Shown here: in pieces, positions 54,279 to 64,000 of the stretch
How positions within the stretch are numbered: position 1 is the first letter of the stretch
Layout: every line of letters begins with the position of its first letter
Assembly: GCA_046331705.1 (NCBI GenBank)
Contig: JAXLQJ010000017.1
Span: 68,439-132,438 of the forward strand
Direction: 5' to 3'
From: JADJOY01 sp046331705 [NCBI: bacterium]
GTDB lineage: Bacteria; JADJOY01
Length of the DNA stretch: 64,000 nucleotides
Translations under genes and position numbers: made by a program
Notes under the pieces: model-generated
The model's database searches: none
What the model was told of the DNA's origin: nothing
What the model saw: the letters and a program-made list of their open reading frames with translations, nothing else

Positions 54279-56009
54279 CTACGGCCAGGGCCCGGACTTG
54301 GCGCCGTCGCTGTCGAGGGTGAGCGGCGGATCCTCGGAGGCCGGCGGACGCACGCCTGCGGCGCTGATCGTGTACTTGTCGCAGAGCCCGTCGTCGTCCG
54401 TGTCGGTGACCGTGATCGTGTACCAGTAGTCGCTACCGTCCAGCGCGACGCCGAGGTCGGGAAGCTGCGTGCCGGAGTCACTGTAGGTCTTGGATCCCGG
54501 GCAATTGCCCGAGCCGTCGTCGTACGAGAACGAGCCTCCCGAGAAGAGACGCTCGAGGCCGCTGGCGATGGCTTCGACGTTCCGCCGCGCCTGCGCGCGT
54601 GCGTCTGCGATCGGCAACCCCACCGGCGATCCCGGCAAGACGTCGCCATACCCGAGGCGAATCAAGAGGGGCCGCAGAAACACCCGCCAGCCCATGCCCG
54701 CGGAACCCACCGCCAGCAGCGTCAGCGCGAGCCACCAGGCCCAGCTGCTGGAGCGCGACGCACGTCCGCGCCCCGCGCCCGAACGATCCGAGGCGCTCGA
54801 GTCCCCGTCCTCGAACGGAAGCGGCGACGGCGGCGTGAGGTGGTTCGGCGCGATTCGCTGCGGCGGCGCTCCCGCGTGCGAAGCGCTCTCGGGTGGCGGC
54901 ACGAACGGCGTGCGCTGCTCGAAGAACCGCGACTTGCCCCGCAGATCGCTGGCGATCTGGCGGGCGTCCGCGTACCGATCGTCCCGATCCTTCGCGAGCG
55001 CCTTGAGGATCACGCGCTCGATGCGCTCGGGCAGGTCGGGGCGGTGAGCACGCGGCGGGTCCGGCTGCTCGTTCACGTGCATGAGCGCCGTCTCGAGCGG
55101 CGTCGCTCCCTGGAACGGCACGTCGCCGGTGAACATCTGGTAGAGGACGACGCCGAACGAGTAGAGATCGGCGCGGTGGTCGAGCGGGACGCCACGCTTC
55201 GGGTTCGCTTGCTCCGGCGAGATGTAGACCGGCGTGCCGACCATCTGCCCGCTGGCGCTGAGCTGGGTGGTGTCGATCGCCTTGGCGAGACCGAAATCGA
55301 GGATCTTGACGACCCAGCGGGACTCGGGAGCGTCGGGGTCGAGCAACACCGAGCCGAAGCGCGTCGCGGGATCGACCAGAAAGATGTTGTGCGGCTTGAC
55401 GTCGCGATGGATGACACCGCTCGCGTGGGCGTACGCGAGCCCTTGGGCCACCTGGCAGGCGACGTCGATGCCATCGGCGATCGAGAGCGGACCGTGCACC
55501 TGGATCTGGGTCTTGAGGTCGGTCCCCTCCAGGAACTCCATCGACAGGTAGAACACGTCGCCCACGTTTCCGAGGTCGAAGACCTTCAGGATGTTCGGGT
55601 GCGACAGACGTCGTGCGACGCGGGTCTCGTGCTTGAAGCGCTCGACGATGGTCTCGTCGGCGGGGATCAGGCTCGGGTGGATGATCTTGAGCGCGACGGT
55701 CTCGTCCAGGTCGCGATCGTGGGCGCGGTACACGACCCCCATGCCGCCGCGGCCGATCTTCTCGACGATGTCGTAGCGCCCCGCCACCAAGGCCCCGGGC
55801 CGAAAGAGCGAGGCCCCGAAGTCGGCGCCTGCTTCGGTGGGATACGTGGCCCCCGAACCGGACCCCGACCCGGCCGCCGCCGCCGCAGCGGCCGCCGGGT
55901 CGCGCGTCGTCACCGCGTTGCCCGCCGCCACCGGCGCGAGCGCCATGCCGCAGCACGTGCAGACGGCGGCAGCGCCATCGAGCGCGGTATGACAGCGGGG
56001 ACAATCCAT
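54279..56009 (-). CDS. Receptor Ser/Thr protein kinase with zinc ribbon and pilin-like ectodomain
   Basis: A 576-residue kinase. An N-terminal zinc ribbon (CPRC ... CTCC, residues 3-20) and Ala/Gly linker precede an intact Hanks-type kinase: glycine loop GRGGMGVV, Lys108, HRD Asp203 (IHRDVKPHN), DFG Asp238 and YISPEQ. A membrane helix lies at about 424-446. The outer 130 residues resemble the globular part of type IV pilins or pseudopilins (ARRNVEAIASGLERLF, then SDYWYTITVTDTDDDGLCDKYTISAAG), with two cysteines able to pair. It probably senses or binds an envelope component and signals inward. The convergent pseudokinase operon is a possible partner. The 269 bp upstream hold no gene. Confidence 0.88.
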   Translation of the reverse strand: MDCPRCHTALDGAAAVCTCCGMALAPVAAGNAVTTRDPAAAAAAAAGSGSGSGATYPTEAGADFGASLFRPGALVAGRYDIVEKIGRGGMGVVYRAHDRDLDETVALKIIHPSLIPADETIVERFKHETRVARRLSHPNILKVFDLGNVGDVFYLSMEFLEGTDLKTQIQVHGPLSIADGIDVACQVAQGLAYAHASGVIHRDVKPHNIFLVDPATRFGSVLLDPDAPESRWVVKILDFGLAKAIDTTQLSASGQMVGTPVYISPEQANPKRGVPLDHRADLYSFGVVLYQMFTGDVPFQGATPLETALMHVNEQPDPPRAHRPDLPERIERVILKALAKDRDDRYADARQIASDLRGKSRFFEQRTPFVPPPESASHAGAPPQRIAPNHLTPPSPLPFEDGDSSASDRSGAGRGRASRSSSWAWWLALTLLAVGSAGMGWRVFLRPLLIRLGYGDVLPGSPVGLPIADARAQARRNVEAIASGLERLFSGGSFSYDDGSGNCPGSKTYSDSGTQLPDLGVALDGSDYWYTITVTDTDDDGLCDKYTISAAGVRPPASEDPPLTLDSDGAKSGPWP

Positions 56010-56278
56010 GGCGGGTCGGCGGGCGGGAGGAATCGGCTAGCGTGATACAAGCCCGCCCCCAAGCAAAGCCACCGCGACGCACGACCGGGCTCGGTGCCTA
56101 CCGACGGGCACGCGGCCTGCCGCGCGGCGTGCCGGGCGACTCGAGACGGCCGCCCCACTGGCGAGCGCGAAGAAGCGCGTCTCACCTCGCCTTTACGGTG
56201 CGTTTCACTCGGTGGTAGATCCCGAGCCCTTCCCTGCCCTTCGTCTCCCAGCACGCGATTGCCCGCTCGTCCCTCGCG

Positions 56279-57436
56279 ATGGACATCGCCCCCCGCGCGG
56301 TCGCCACGATCGATCTCGACCGGCTGGCGCGCAACCTGGCGCGCATCCGAGAGCGGGTCGGCCCGGCGGTGCGCGTGCTGGGTGTGGTGAAGGCGGACGC
56401 GTACGGCCACGGCATGGCGCCGATCGCGCGGCGGCTGGTCGCCGAGGGCGTGTGGGGGCTCGGCGTGTCCTCGCCGAGCGAAGGGCAGTACCTGCGCGGC
56501 CTCGGTCTCGCTTGCCCGATCGTGGTGCTCGCGGGCGCGCGTCCCAACGAGGCGCGCGCCGTGGTCGAAGAGCGGCTGACGCCGATGATCGACGACGCCA
56601 GCGACGCGCGCGCGCTCGCCGAGGCCGCGAATGCGCTCGGCCGCACGGTGCGCGTCCACGTCAAGGTCGACACCGGCATGGGACGGCTCGGGATCGCGCC
56701 CGACGAGCTGGTGCCGTTCCTCCGCTTCATCCGATCGCTCGGCGGGCTCGAGGTCGAGGGGCTGATGTCCCATCTCTCGGTGGCCGAGGACCCCAGCCTC
56801 GACGCGCGCCGCTTCACGGCGCGTCAGCTCGCCCTCTTCGACGAGAAGATCGACGAGGCGACGCACGCGGGCTTTCGCGTCTCGATGACGCACATCGCCA
56901 ACAGCGGCGGCACGCTCCACCACGCGGTGGGTCGCCACAACTTGGTGCGACCGGGGCTCGCGCTCTACGGTGTCGATCCCGATCCCGCCGCCGCCAGCGC
57001 GCTCGAACCCGTCATGGAGGTGCGCGGCACCGTGCTCAAGGTGCGCGAGGTCCCGACAGGCACGCCGGTGAGCTACCGTCGCCTCTTCGTCACCGAGCGC
57101 CCCACGCGCATCGCCGTGCTCGCCTTCGGTTACGCCGACGGCGTTCCCGTGGCACTCTCCAACCGTGGCCAGGTGGCGATCGGCGGCAAGCGGCATGCGA
57201 TCCGGGGCGCGGTGACGATGGACATGACGCTCGTCGACGTGACCGACTCACCCGAGGTTCGCGCCGGCGACGAAGCGGTGCTCTTCGGCCATGGCGCGGG
57301 CAGTCCCGCGGTCGCGGAGGTCGCGTCCCTCGCCGGCACCATTCCCTACGAGATCCTGTGCTCGGTCGGCCCACGGGTGAAGCGCGTGGTGGTCGCGAGC
57401 GACACGCCCCGGCGCGAAGCAGCCCATGGCCGCTGA
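56279..57436 (+). CDS. alr: Alanine racemase
   Basis: A 385-residue PLP enzyme making D-alanine for peptidoglycan. The PLP lysine is Lys38 in VVKADAYGHG; other family parts are VHVKVDTGMGRLGI, LMSHLSVAED, RPGLALYG, and VSYRRLF with the second catalytic Tyr, followed by FGYADGVPVALSNRG. Length is normal. It is the first gene of a run continuing into the MlaE/MlaF/MlaD operon; its end overlaps the MlaE start by 11 bp. Confidence 0.95.
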   Translation: MDIAPRAVATIDLDRLARNLARIRERVGPAVRVLGVVKADAYGHGMAPIARRLVAEGVWGLGVSSPSEGQYLRGLGLACPIVVLAGARPNEARAVVEERLTPMIDDASDARALAEAANALGRTVRVHVKVDTGMGRLGIAPDELVPFLRFIRSLGGLEVEGLMSHLSVAEDPSLDARRFTARQLALFDEKIDEATHAGFRVSMTHIANSGGTLHHAVGRHNLVRPGLALYGVDPDPAAASALEPVMEVRGTVLKVREVPTGTPVSYRRLFVTERPTRIAVLAFGYADGVPVALSNRGQVAIGGKRHAIRGAVTMDMTLVDVTDSPEVRAGDEAVLFGHGAGSPAVAEVASLAGTIPYEILCSVGPRVKRVVVASDTPRREAAHGR

Positions 57437-58220
57437 CGAGATACCGCGGCTGCTCCGCCCGGTTCGCGCGCTGGGCGAGCGGATCGTCGCCTTCGTCACC
57501 GAGGTCGGCGGTGTCGCGTTGCTCTTCGTGCGCGCGCTGCAGTGGATCCCGCGCCGGCCGTTCGGCTTCCAGCTCCTCTTCCAGCAGCTCGAGACCCTCG
57601 GCGTTCAGTCGTTGCCCGTCATCTTGCTCACCGCGGTGTTCACGGGGATGGTGCTCGCGTATCAGAGCTACCAGGGCTTCGTGCGCTTCGGCGCGGAGAG
57701 CTTGGTGGGCACCATCGTCGCGCTCTCGGTGGTGCGCGAGCTGTCGCCGGTGTTCTGCGGCTTGATGCTTTCCGGGCGCGTGGGCGCGGCCATGGCCGCC
57801 GAGCTCGGCACCATGCGCGTCACCGAGCAGATCGATGCGCTGGAAACGCTCGCCACCAACCCGATCAAGTACCTCGTGGTGCCGCGGCTGCTCGCGTGCA
57901 CGATGGCGCTGCCGATCCTGGTGCTGTTCGCGGACCTGGTCGGGATCGGCGGCGGCTACCTCGTGAGCACCAAGCTCCTGGGCGTGGACGAGGGCGTCTA
58001 CATCCAGCGCACCTGGCAATACCTCGAGTGGGCGGACGTGAGGATGGGCCTGGTGAAGTCCCTGGTGTTCGGGATCACCGTGGCGCTCATCGGTTGCTAC
58101 AACGGCTTCTATGCTCGTGGCGGCGCCGAGGGCGTGGGCATCGCGACCACCCGCGCGGTGGTCGTGAGCTCGATCCTGGTGTTCGTGTTCGACTACTTCC
58201 TCACCGTGCTGCTCTTATGA
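57426..58220 (+). CDS. mlaE: MlaE-type lipid transport permease
   Basis: A 264-residue inner-membrane permease of the MCE/Mla family, with five to six membrane helices. Signatures include LPVILLTAVFTGMVLAYQSY, the conserved helix ELSPVFCGLMLSGRVGAAMAAELG and MRVTEQIDALETLATNPIKYLVVPR. It forms the membrane core of an ABC transporter moving phospholipids or other lipids between inner and outer membranes. ATG overlaps the end of alr, and its own stop overlaps the MlaF start (ATGA). Confidence 0.94.
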   Translation: MAADEIPRLLRPVRALGERIVAFVTEVGGVALLFVRALQWIPRRPFGFQLLFQQLETLGVQSLPVILLTAVFTGMVLAYQSYQGFVRFGAESLVGTIVALSVVRELSPVFCGLMLSGRVGAAMAAELGTMRVTEQIDALETLATNPIKYLVVPRLLACTMALPILVLFADLVGIGGGYLVSTKLLGVDEGVYIQRTWQYLEWADVRMGLVKSLVFGITVALIGCYNGFYARGGAEGVGIATTRAVVVSSILVFVFDYFLTVLLL

Positions 58221-59008
58221 CTCGCGACGACGACGAGTACGTGGTCCTCAAGGGGTTGAGGAAGAGCTTCGGCCGCAAGCAGGTCCTCGACGGCCTGGAT
58301 CTCACCGTCAAGCGCGGCGAGAGCATGGTGGTGATCGGCGGCAGCGGCACCGGCAAGAGCGTCCTCATCAAGTGCATCCAGGGCCTGCTCGCGCCCGACG
58401 CCGGCGAGATCTGGATCAAGGGTCGCGAGCAACGTACGATACCGGCCCGCGAGCTCAACGAGCTGCGCAAACGTTGGGGGATGCTCTTCCAGTACGCCGC
58501 GCTCTTCGACTCGTTGCCGGTCTGGCTCAACGTCGGCTTCGGGCTCAAGCAGCACACCAAGCTCTCGACCGCCGAGATCCGCGCGATCGCCATCGAGAAG
58601 CTCCGTCAGGTCGGGCTCACCCAGGTCGAGGACATGATGCCCGCCGACCTCTCCGGCGGCATGAAGAAGCGCGTGGGGCTGGCCCGTGCCATCGCGATGG
58701 ATCCGGAGTTCCTCTTCTACGACGAGCCGACCACCGGCCTCGACCCGATCATGGCCGACGTCATCAACGAGCTGATCGTGGGGCTCAATCACGGCCTCGC
58801 GGTCACCTCGATCGCGATCACCCACGACATGGCGAGTGCCTACAAGATCGCGGACCGCATCGCCATGCTCTACCAGGGGAAGATCCACTTCGTGGGCACC
58901 CCGGACGAGATCCGCGCCACCCCGGATGCGATCGTGCAGCAGTTCATCCAGGGACGCGCGGAAGGTCCCATCACCGACGCGCTCAAGCGCGACTGGGGGG
59001 CGGCGTGA
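58217..59008 (+). CDS. mlaF: MlaF-type lipid transport ATP-binding protein
   Basis: A 263-residue ABC ATPase. Walker A is GGSGTGKSVLIK, the signature LSGGMKKRVGLARA, Walker B LFYDEPTTGLDP, and the H-loop AITHDM. The C-terminal extension (VQQFIQGRAEGPITDALK) is the MlaF-type tail that packs against the partner subunit. It powers the MlaE permease. The stop overlaps the GTG of the MCE gene, so all three transporter genes are translationally coupled. Confidence 0.95.
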   Translation: MTRDDDEYVVLKGLRKSFGRKQVLDGLDLTVKRGESMVVIGGSGTGKSVLIKCIQGLLAPDAGEIWIKGREQRTIPARELNELRKRWGMLFQYAALFDSLPVWLNVGFGLKQHTKLSTAEIRAIAIEKLRQVGLTQVEDMMPADLSGGMKKRVGLARAIAMDPEFLFYDEPTTGLDPIMADVINELIVGLNHGLAVTSIAITHDMASAYKIADRIAMLYQGKIHFVGTPDEIRATPDAIVQQFIQGRAEGPITDALKRDWGAA

Positions 59009-60531
59009 GACGCGGCCCGATCGAGCTCTACGTGGGCCTCTTCGCCATGGCGGGGCTCGCGATCCTGATCTTCTTCACCGTCAAGGTGGGCTCGGCGTCG
59101 CTCGGCAAGGAGTACACGGTGCCGATCACCGCGTCGTTCGCGCAGGCGAGCGGGGTCGAGCCGCGCACCCCGGTCAAGCTCGCCGGCGTCAAGGTCGGCG
59201 AGGTCTCCGACATTCGCATCGAGAACAACCGCGCGAAGCTGACGCTGGCGCTCAAGCCCGACGTGGCCATCCCCAGCGACTCGCGCGCCGAGGTGAAGAC
59301 GCTGGGGCTGATCGGCGAGACCTACATCCAGCTCGTGCCCGGCACCAGCACGCAGACCCTCGCCAAGGGCGGCGCGATCGCCAACACCGCCGAGCCGACC
59401 GACATCGAGGCGCTGCTCGGCAGCCTGACGGGCGTGGGCGACAACCTCAAGGCGATCACCGACAGCCTGCGCAACGTGATCGCGAGAGAGCAGACCGAGA
59501 CCGACCTGAAGGAGATCGTCTCCAACGTGCGGGCGCTCACCGCCGGGCTCAAGGAGGTCGTGGATCACAGCGGCGGCAAGATCGACTCGGTGCTCGCCAA
59601 CCTCGACCAGATGACCGGCGGCGCGCGCGACGTGATCACCGAGAACCGCGAGGACCTGCACCAGCTCATCGCGAGCTTCCGGCACGTCTCGGAGCAGCTC
59701 GACCAGATCCTCGCGGCCAATCGCGGGAACGTCGACTCGAGCCTGGCGTCGGTGCGCGAGGCCACCCAGAAGCTCGACCAGACGCTCGCGTCGACGTCGT
59801 CGATCATGGACAAGATCGACAAGGGTCAGGGCACCATCGGGAAGCTCGTCAACGACGACGCCATCGGCAACAAGGTGGGCGACAGCCTGGACTCGCTCGG
59901 TGACCTGCTGGGCACGCCGCGCCGGCTTCAGACCTCCTTCGGCTACCGCGGCGAGTGGTTGGCGAGCTCGGAAGAAGCCAAGAACTACCTGAGCGTCAAG
60001 ATCCAGCCGCGCCGCGATCGCTTCTATCTGCTCGAGTTCGTGTCGAACCCGCTGGTGCGCGTTCGCGACGTCACGACCGTCGAGGAGACCACCGTCGAGG
60101 GCAACCCGCCCTTCACCACCGGCCCGCCGCCCTACCACTACACCACGACCACGCGGAAGCTGAGCGCCAAGGACGACAACCTCCAGTTCTCGGCGCAGAT
60201 CGCCCAGCGCGTCGACGACTTGGTGCTGCGCGGCGGGATCATCGAGTCCAGCGGCGGTGTGGGCGCCGACTACCTGCTCTTCGACGACCGGCTCAGCCTC
60301 GACGTGGACGCCTTCGACTTCGCGCCCGACGACCGCGACAACTTCAACCTGAAGCTCGGGGCGCGCTTTCAGTTCTACCCGAACCTCTACGTCCTGGGTG
60401 GCGTCGACGACGTCCTCAACGATCGCACCAAGTTCGAGACCGGACGCAGCGCGTTCCTCGGCGCCGGCTTCACGTTCACCGACGAGGACTTGAAAACGCT
60501 GCTGCTCAAGGCTCCAATCCCCGGCTTCTGA
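59005..60531 (+). CDS. mlaD: MCE-domain (MlaD-type) lipid-binding protein with C-terminal barrel-like domain
   Basis: A 508-residue protein, much longer than E. coli MlaD (183). One N-terminal helix anchors it ([19 protein letters not shown]), followed by an MCE domain ([33 protein letters not shown]). Residues about 130-310 form a long helix-rich stretch with heptad character ([20 protein letters not shown]), and the last 190 residues are beta-rich ([38 protein letters not shown]), resembling an outer-membrane or surface barrel. Such long MCE proteins may span the periplasm as tubes. It is the substrate-binding part of the MlaEFD complex. Its GTG start overlaps mlaF. Confidence 0.9.
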   Translation: MRRGPIELYVGLFAMAGLAILIFFTVKVGSASLGKEYTVPITASFAQASGVEPRTPVKLAGVKVGEVSDIRIENNRAKLTLALKPDVAIPSDSRAEVKTLGLIGETYIQLVPGTSTQTLAKGGAIANTAEPTDIEALLGSLTGVGDNLKAITDSLRNVIAREQTETDLKEIVSNVRALTAGLKEVVDHSGGKIDSVLANLDQMTGGARDVITENREDLHQLIASFRHVSEQLDQILAANRGNVDSSLASVREATQKLDQTLASTSSIMDKIDKGQGTIGKLVNDDAIGNKVGDSLDSLGDLLGTPRRLQTSFGYRGEWLASSEEAKNYLSVKIQPRRDRFYLLEFVSNPLVRVRDVTTVEETTVEGNPPFTTGPPPYHYTTTTRKLSAKDDNLQFSAQIAQRVDDLVLRGGIIESSGGVGADYLLFDDRLSLDVDAFDFAPDDRDNFNLKLGARFQFYPNLYVLGGVDDVLNDRTKFETGRSAFLGAGFTFTDEDLKTLLLKAPIPGF

Positions 60532-60646
60532 GCGGCTTCACCCCCCAGTGGTTCCCCGCGGCGCCCGTCGCGCCGTGGGCTTGGTCCATCGAGGCGCGGC
60601 GCCGGCGGCACCGCCGTCCGGCGAGTCACGAGAGAGGAGTCGACCG

Positions 60647-62200
60647 ATGCAGAAGGTGTCGCGGGCGCTGGTGAGCGTTTCCAACAAGGACGGAGTCGTG
60701 GAATTCGGCCGCGGGCTCGCGGCGCTCGGCATCGAGATCCTCTCGACCGGCGGCACCGCCAAGACCCTCGCCGACGCGGGCGTTCCGGTCACCAAGGTCT
60801 CCGCGGTGACCGGCTTCCCCGAGATCCTCGGCGGACGTGTGAAGACGCTGCACCCCAAGATCCACGGGGGGATCCTGGGCCGGCCGGGGCTCGAGAGCGA
60901 CCGTGCCGAGATGGAACGCGAGGGCATCACGCCCATCGGCATCGTCGCGGTGAACCTCTACCCGTTCGAGGCCACCATCGCGAAGGCCGGCGTCACGCGC
61001 GAGGAAGCCGTCGAGCAGATCGACATCGGCGGGCCGGCGATGGTGCGCGCCTCGGCGAAGAACCACGCGTGGGTCGCGGTGGTCGTCGATCCCACCGACT
61101 ACGCGACGGTGCTCGCGGAGCTTGAGAACGGAGGTGTGGTCGGCGAGCCGACGCGACGGCGTCTCGCGGGCAAGGCGTTCGCGCACACCGCCGCGTACGA
61201 TGCCGCGATCGCCGCCTACCTGGCTCGCGAGGAAGCGGGCGATCCCAACGCGCTACCCGAGCGCGCGATCCTGGCGCTCACCAAGGTGCAGGGGCTGCGC
61301 TACGGCGAGAACCCGCACCAGCGCGCGGCGCTCTACCGCACGGGCCCGGCACTCGCCGGCACGCTGGTCGCAGCCAAGCAGCTCCAGGGAAAGGAGCTCT
61401 CGTTCAACAACCTGCTGGACCTCGAGGCGGCGCTGCGAATCGCGAAGGACCTCGCCGATCCCGCGGCGGTCATCATCAAGCACAACAACCCGTGCGGCGT
61501 GGCGCGCCACGCGACCTCGCTCGCCGAGGCGTATCGAAACGCGCGCGCCACCGATCCCGATTCCGCGTTCGGCGGTGTGGTCGGGCTCAACCGCGCCGTC
61601 GATGCGGAGACCGCCCAGGAGATCGGATCGACCTTCATCGAGGCCGTGATCGCGCCGAGCTTCTCGGCCGAGGCGCGCGACGCGCTCGCCAAGAAGACCA
61701 ATCTGCGGCTGCTCGAGCTCGCGTTCGACGCGCCCAGCACGGCCGGCTTCGATCTGAAGCCGGTCTCTGGCGGGCTGCTGCTCCAGGACGCCGACGCGGG
61801 AACGCTCGCCGCATGCGAGCTCAAGGTGGTCACGCAGCGACAGCCGAGCGACGCGGAATGGGAAGCCCTGCGCTTCGCCTGGGTGGTGGTGAAGCACGTG
61901 AAGTCGAACGCCATCGTGTACGCGAACGCGAACCAGACGGTCGGCATCGGCGCCGGTCAGATGAGCCGTGTCGACTCGTCGCGAATCGCGGTGTCGAAGG
62001 CGCGGCTGCCGCTGGTGGGCACCGTGCTCGCCTCCGACGCGTTCTTCCCGTTCCGCGACGGCGTCGACGCCGCCGCCAAGGCGGGGGCCACCGCGGTGAT
62101 CCAGCCGGGCGGCTCGGTGCGCGACGAAGAGGTGATCGCCGCGGCCAACGAGCACGGCATGGCGATGGTGTTCACCGGCATGCGTCACTTCAAGCATTGA
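60647..62200 (+). CDS. purH: Bifunctional AICAR formyltransferase / IMP cyclohydrolase
   Basis: A 517-residue enzyme for the last two steps of IMP synthesis. The N-terminal MGS-fold cyclohydrolase starts [16 protein letters not shown] with STGGTAKTL and [13 protein letters not shown]; the C-terminal transformylase has the catalytic Lys-His of [12 protein letters not shown], then SRVDSSRIA and a final [14 protein letters not shown]. Length is as expected. GAGGAG lies before ATG 60647. It is seven bases from purD, with which it forms an operon. Confidence 0.97.
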   Translation: MQKVSRALVSVSNKDGVVEFGRGLAALGIEILSTGGTAKTLADAGVPVTKVSAVTGFPEILGGRVKTLHPKIHGGILGRPGLESDRAEMEREGITPIGIVAVNLYPFEATIAKAGVTREEAVEQIDIGGPAMVRASAKNHAWVAVVVDPTDYATVLAELENGGVVGEPTRRRLAGKAFAHTAAYDAAIAAYLAREEAGDPNALPERAILALTKVQGLRYGENPHQRAALYRTGPALAGTLVAAKQLQGKELSFNNLLDLEAALRIAKDLADPAAVIIKHNNPCGVARHATSLAEAYRNARATDPDSAFGGVVGLNRAVDAETAQEIGSTFIEAVIAPSFSAEARDALAKKTNLRLLELAFDAPSTAGFDLKPVSGGLLLQDADAGTLAACELKVVTQRQPSDAEWEALRFAWVVVKHVKSNAIVYANANQTVGIGAGQMSRVDSSRIAVSKARLPLVGTVLASDAFFPFRDGVDAAAKAGATAVIQPGGSVRDEEVIAAANEHGMAMVFTGMRHFKH

Positions 62201-62207
62201 GGGCGAC

Positions 62208-63497
<1,290 letters not shown>

Positions 63498-63518
63498 GCA
63501 GGCGCTCGGCGGCGAGCA

Positions 63519-64000
63519 CTACTCGAGCAGCGCTTCGGCAACGATCGGCTCGGGTGGCGTCGGTGTAAGCCAGAGCGCTGCCAGATCCAGCTCGATCGCG
63601 TCGAAGGGCTCGGCGCGAACCGTCTCGCCGCCCGCGTGCGTGCCGGCGATCAGCCAATTCGCGCCGTCGCGCCGCAACACCTCCAGCGTCCGCACCTCGG
63701 GATCGACGAGCCACGCGTGGCTCACGCCCTCGCGGGCATGGATGCGGAGCTTGCGGACGCGATCCAGGCCAGCGGTCGAAGGCGACAGCACCTCGCACAC
63801 CCAGTCCGGGGCGATCGTCAGGTAGGCACCACCGGGCAATTGCGGAACCCGATCGCGGCGCCAACCGGCCAGATCCGGCACCAGGACGTCGCGGCCGAAG
63901 AGTAGCTCCGGCTCGTACAGGAGCCACCAACCGCCCGGCCCGCCGCGACCGCGGCCGAACCCGATCTCGAGGTTCGCGCTCAACACCGAAGCCGCGCGCT
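63519..64000 (-). CDS. Uma2/DUF820 family putative nuclease, partial
   Basis: Part of a PD-(D/E)XK-fold protein of the Uma2 family, common in free-living bacteria and of unproven role. Visible are VLVPDLAGWRR (catalytic Asp), WVCEVLSPST (catalytic Glu) and the KLRIHAREGVSHAWLVDP lysine region. A GTG at 63986 is possible, but the frame stays open to the right edge with matching family residues (ending RAASVLSAN), so the real start lies outside. About 160 codons are seen. Confidence 0.85.
   Translation of the reverse strand, partial: RAASVLSANLEIGFGRGRGGPGGWWLLYEPELLFGRDVLVPDLAGWRRDRVPQLPGGAYLTIAPDWVCEVLSPSTAGLDRVRKLRIHAREGVSHAWLVDPEVRTLEVLRRDGANWLIAGTHAGGETVRAEPFDAIELDLAALWLTPTPPEPIVAEALLE

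Overview
The window is about 64 kb of very GC-rich bacterial chromosome, densely packed with genes; no stretch longer than about 300 bases lacks a gene. No tRNA, rRNA, CRISPR array, insertion sequence, integrase or phage gene was seen. The gene content (many Ser/Thr kinases and pseudokinases, sigma-54 regulators, MCE/Mla transport, wax-ester synthase, DUF3501 with an HdrD-like protein, SAICAR synthetase of the soil type) suggests a deltaproteobacteria-related lineage such as Myxococcota or Binatota. This is inferred from gene families only; no marker gene fixes the phylum.

Left part (1-15.3 kb): the AddAB recombination nuclease (addA cut by the window edge), a MASE1-PAS-GGDEF diguanylate cyclase, a catabolic operon (membrane protein, FAD hydroxylase, fumarylacetoacetase-type hydrolase) facing its own TetR regulator across two palindromic half-site pairs, a beta-helix exoprotein, YjbQ, a glutaryl-CoA-dehydrogenase-like enzyme translationally coupled to a PilZ-like/pseudokinase/receiver fusion, and an atypical Lgt paralogue closed by a strong hairpin terminator.

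Middle (15.3-40.3 kb): an orphan GspF/GspE pair, WS/DGAT acyltransferase, a beta-propeller protein, a DUF962 protein, purC, a methyltransferase, an SDR, then two tandem DUF4140/DUF4139 exported proteins, the first of which carries PilQ-type secretin N-domains inserted inside DUF4139. There follow a large lipoprotein, a zinc-ribbon protein, an RRM RNA-binding protein that appears to start at AUU, a three-gene overlapping operon headed by a cereblon-like CULT-domain protein, an HdrD-like/DUF3501/MMPL-transporter operon, DUF423, and a putative DUF155-like protein.

Right part (40.4-64 kb): a signalling district: MerR regulator with its own palindromic operator, a soluble MCP-like protein, a CheA-like kinase, a receiver-GGDEF-EAL protein, TetR, a DciA-like protein, and a histidine kinase/NtrC pair followed by a degenerate NtrC paralogue. 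A lipoprotein/pseudokinase-PEGA/secreted-protein operon (with an in-frame amber codon) converges on a receptor Ser/Thr kinase with a pilin-like ectodomain. The window closes with alanine racemase plus an MlaE/MlaF/MlaD lipid-transport operon, purH-purD, and a Uma2-family nuclease cut by the edge.

The most interesting points are the CULT operon, the secretin-N/DUF4139 chimera, the AUU start of the RRM protein, the pseudoenzyme-rich signalling genes, and the 50-bp-spaced operator pair.
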